Below, in pieces: positions 51,786 through 52,978 of a stretch of DNA of 52,978 bases. The notes beneath the pieces were generated by a model. That model was not told where the DNA came from. It made no database searches and saw only the letters and a program-made list of their open reading frames with translations. This DNA comes from Hyphomicrobiales bacterium (GTDB taxonomy: Bacteria > Pseudomonadota > Alphaproteobacteria > Rhizobiales > Rhizobiaceae), in NCBI GenBank assembly GCA_900472785.1, contig UCJH01000076.1, positions 1 to 52,978 on the forward strand. Reading direction: 5' to 3'. Position 1 is the stretch's first letter. Each line of letters opens with the position of its first letter. Made by a program: the position numbers and the translations under genes.

Positions 51786-51905
51786 TATCTCCCCCTCAGC
51801 GGGGGAGAAAGCAATTTCAACATCCTAGCTTCAGCTAAGTGTTAGAAATTGCAAGAGAGGGGGTAGGTCCGGAAAAAAGAACGATCCCCTCACCAACAAA
51901 ATCGA
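51786..51905 (+). repeat. Palindromic intergenic repeat, copy A
   Basis: It starts with a small hairpin (CTCCCCCTCAGCGGGGGAG), then a 42-bp imperfect palindrome at 51811-51852 (GCAATTTC...GAAATTGC, with TAGCTTCAGCTA at the centre), then a tail of about 50 bp ending in CAACAAAATC. It is nearly identical to the first part of copy B. It resembles rhizobial intergenic mosaic repeats (RIME/ABC class); the exact family was not verified. Confidence 0.88.
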
Positions 51906-51911
51906 AGCCCC

Positions 51912-52166
51912 TCACGGCTTCTCGCATGCCACCCAGTTCTCCTCATTGATGAACGGCCCCGCGTTGCAGATGTGGCGGTATTCCAGAATCTCCTGTTAGA
52001 CATCCCGCGCCGCACAGCTGGCGAGCGTCAGGGCGGCGCTTGGATATTGCCGGCACGCGCCTTCCGCTTCCTGCGCCAGCACCTTGAGCTCTTCCGTGCT
52101 GGTCATGACCCCGGCCATGTCGTCGGTCGAAAGGGTGAAAGCGAGGAGCGCAAGGGTGGCGATCAT
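51912..52166 (-). pseudogene. Small secreted protein gene interrupted by an in-frame TAA
   Basis: From ATG at 52166 the frame reads MIATLALLAFTLSTDDMAGV and on to ...SCAARDV, then meets TAA (51998-51996). In the same frame it continues QEILEYRHICNAGPFINEEN, then WVACEKP, to a natural-looking TGA at 51912-51914. The two halves together give an 84-codon protein with a short signal peptide and four cysteines, two on each side of the TAA, as in disulfide-bonded secreted proteins. A single base change would restore it. It is bracketed by repeats A and B. Original function unknown. Confidence 0.65.
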
Positions 52167-52198
52167 GGTCAGTCTTTCGGATTTGAGGGCGGATGGTT

Positions 52199-52377
52199 CT
52201 ATCTCCCCCTCGGTGGGGGAGAAAGCAATTTCAACATCTTAGCTTCAGCTAAGTGTTAGAAATTGCAAGAGAGGGGGTAGGTCCGGACAAAAGAACGATC
52301 CCTCACCAACAAAATCTAACACTTAGCTGACGCTAAGATGTTGATTTTGTATCCTCTCCCACAGGGGAGAGGTACCC
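52199..52377 (+). repeat. Palindromic intergenic repeat, copy B (double)
   Basis: The first about 115 bp repeat copy A with only a few differences (palindrome 52225-52266). A second palindrome at 52310-52349 has the other stem type, CAAAATCTAACACTTAGC...GCTAAGATGTTGATTTTG. It closes with a CTCTCCCACAGGGGAGAG hairpin. So copy B is two units joined, in opposite orientations. Confidence 0.88.
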
Positions 52378-52379
52378 CC

Positions 52380-52736
52380 TCATTCGCCGCTGTTTCGCAA
52401 CTCCGAAAGAATTGTCAGGCAAGCACCATCGAGATTCTTCACTACCTCCTCGTTCCAGAAGCGCAAAATCCGAAACCCCTCTGCGCGAAAGAAGGCGTCG
52501 CGAGCCAGATCGCGGGCATTCTCCGCATGCTGGAAACCGTCGACCTCAACGATCAGCCGTGCTTCGAAGCAAACGAAGTCAAGGATGAAGGCGTGGAGTG
52601 GCACCTGTCGTTTGAATTTGAAACCTTCCAGCTGGCGGTTGCGCAGTGCCTGCCACAAAAGGTTCTCTGCCAGCGTGGCATTCGCCCGCATGTCGCGAGC
52701 CCTGACGCGGTTAATCGGCGGTGGTGTAGGGCGCAT
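52380..52736 (-). CDS. DUF559 (Vsr-like endonuclease fold) protein
   Basis: A 118-residue protein with the DUF559 pattern: RDMRANATLAENLLWQALRN, GFKFKRQVPLHAFILDFVCF, EARLIVEVDGFQHAENARDL and FFRAEGFRILRFWNEEVVKN. The Asp in ILDFVC, the Glu in IVEVDG and the Gln-His that follows match the PD-(D/E)xK/Vsr-like catalytic set, so DNA nicking is plausible but unproven for this family. It lies between repeat copies B and C, and its stop codon falls in the CCCCTCA string bordering repeat B. Confidence 0.88.
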   Translation of the reverse strand: MRPTPPPINRVRARDMRANATLAENLLWQALRNRQLEGFKFKRQVPLHAFILDFVCFEARLIVEVDGFQHAENARDLARDAFFRAEGFRILRFWNEEVVKNLDGACLTILSELRNSGE

Positions 52737-52766
52737 GGAGTGGTTCCGGTTGCTTCGCGAAGTGTA

Positions 52767-52853
52767 GCAAAGATCCCCTCACCTGCAATTTCTAACACTT
52801 AGCTAAAGCTAAGATGTTGAAATCGCTTCCTCTCCCACTGGGGGAGAGGTAAG
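52767..52853 (-). repeat. Palindromic intergenic repeat, copy C (inverted)
   Basis: It is the reverse complement of the A-type unit: AGATCCCCTCACCTGCAATT, palindrome 52785-52825 (GCAATTTCTAACACTTAGC...GCTAAGATGTTGAAATCGC), then the CTCTCCCACTGGGGGAGAG hairpin. It lies just upstream of the DUF559 gene. Confidence 0.85.
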
Positions 52854-52907
52854 TCGCGCCATCTTCCCGCCAAGACGAGGATGATTTCTGGCCTCTAAGG
52901 CGCGGCA

Positions 52908-52978
52908 TTGCTCCCTCTCCCCAGTGGGAGAAGACACAAAATCAACATCTTAGCCGCAGGCTAAGTGTTAGATTTTGT
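52908..52978 (+). repeat. Palindromic intergenic repeat, copy D (runs off window)
   Basis: CTCCCTCTCCCCAGTGGGAG followed by the second stem type, CAAAATCAACATCTTAGC...GCTAAGTGTTAGATTTTG (52937-52977). The element is cut by the window edge. Confidence 0.82.

Noticed and set aside
51786..52978. CRISPR array
   Set aside because: Copies are palindromic, irregularly spaced, in both orientations, and separated by genes; no cas genes are near.

Overview
The window looks like chromosomal DNA of a Rhizobiaceae bacterium (Rhizobium, Neorhizobium or Agrobacterium type). The base composition is GC-rich, and the gene set fits that family: a class II B12-dependent ribonucleotide reductase, the cysK/alaX/sseA and ald/Lrp neighbourhoods, HlyU and DUF1203 proteins, and palindromic intergenic repeats. 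The genus assignment is inference.

Positions 1-13618 are the right end of a tailed (siphovirus, HK97-like) prophage; its left end lies outside the window. A tightly overlapping leftward operon encodes portal, a tail-chaperone-like protein, a 24-residue membrane peptide, prohead protease, capsid, two small virion proteins, an HNH-type protein, tail tube, head-tail joining proteins, both terminase subunits and the start of the tape measure. A lone rightward gene (10224-10757) sits next to the portal like a cargo gene. Then come a small DNA-binding protein and a rightward tyrosine integrase. The integrase is followed within about 60 bp by the 3' half of a tRNA-Cys gene, which marks the attachment site.

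From 13.8 to 20.4 kb are an acyltransferase, a thioesterase, small membrane proteins, a CHASE4-GGDEF-EAL c-di-GMP enzyme and tRNA-Asn. From 20.6 to 28.7 kb is a two-armed, convergent stress island. The rightward arm carries photolyase, a FAD oxidoreductase, DUF1365, a cyclopropane-synthase-like methyltransferase and an MFS transporter. The leftward arm carries a ChrR-like cupin and a short-chain dehydrogenase. Each arm has an upstream TGATCC-N18-TAG element resembling RpoE/ChrR (ECF11) promoters. The ChrR homologue has lost three of the four zinc ligands of its anti-sigma domain and has no sigma gene beside it. This is the most interesting system in the window.

From 28.9 to 46.5 kb is housekeeping and metabolic DNA: a cysK-alaX-sseA-GNAT operon, a divergent ald/Lrp pair with a phased direct repeat, a diguanylate cyclase, a Tat-type 2',3'-cyclic-nucleotide phosphodiesterase, HlyU, an alpha/beta hydrolase, ilvA, a HAD hydrolase, a CinA-like protein, wrbA, a secreted metallophosphoesterase, DUF2188, tRNA-Leu and gpt. 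From 46.6 to 51.7 kb are a secreted PDC-type protein and nrdJ, the latter preceded by NrdR-box-like sites 31 bp apart. The right end (51.8-53.0 kb) holds at least four copies of a palindromic repeat, a small gene broken by an in-frame TAA, and a DUF559 nuclease-like gene.
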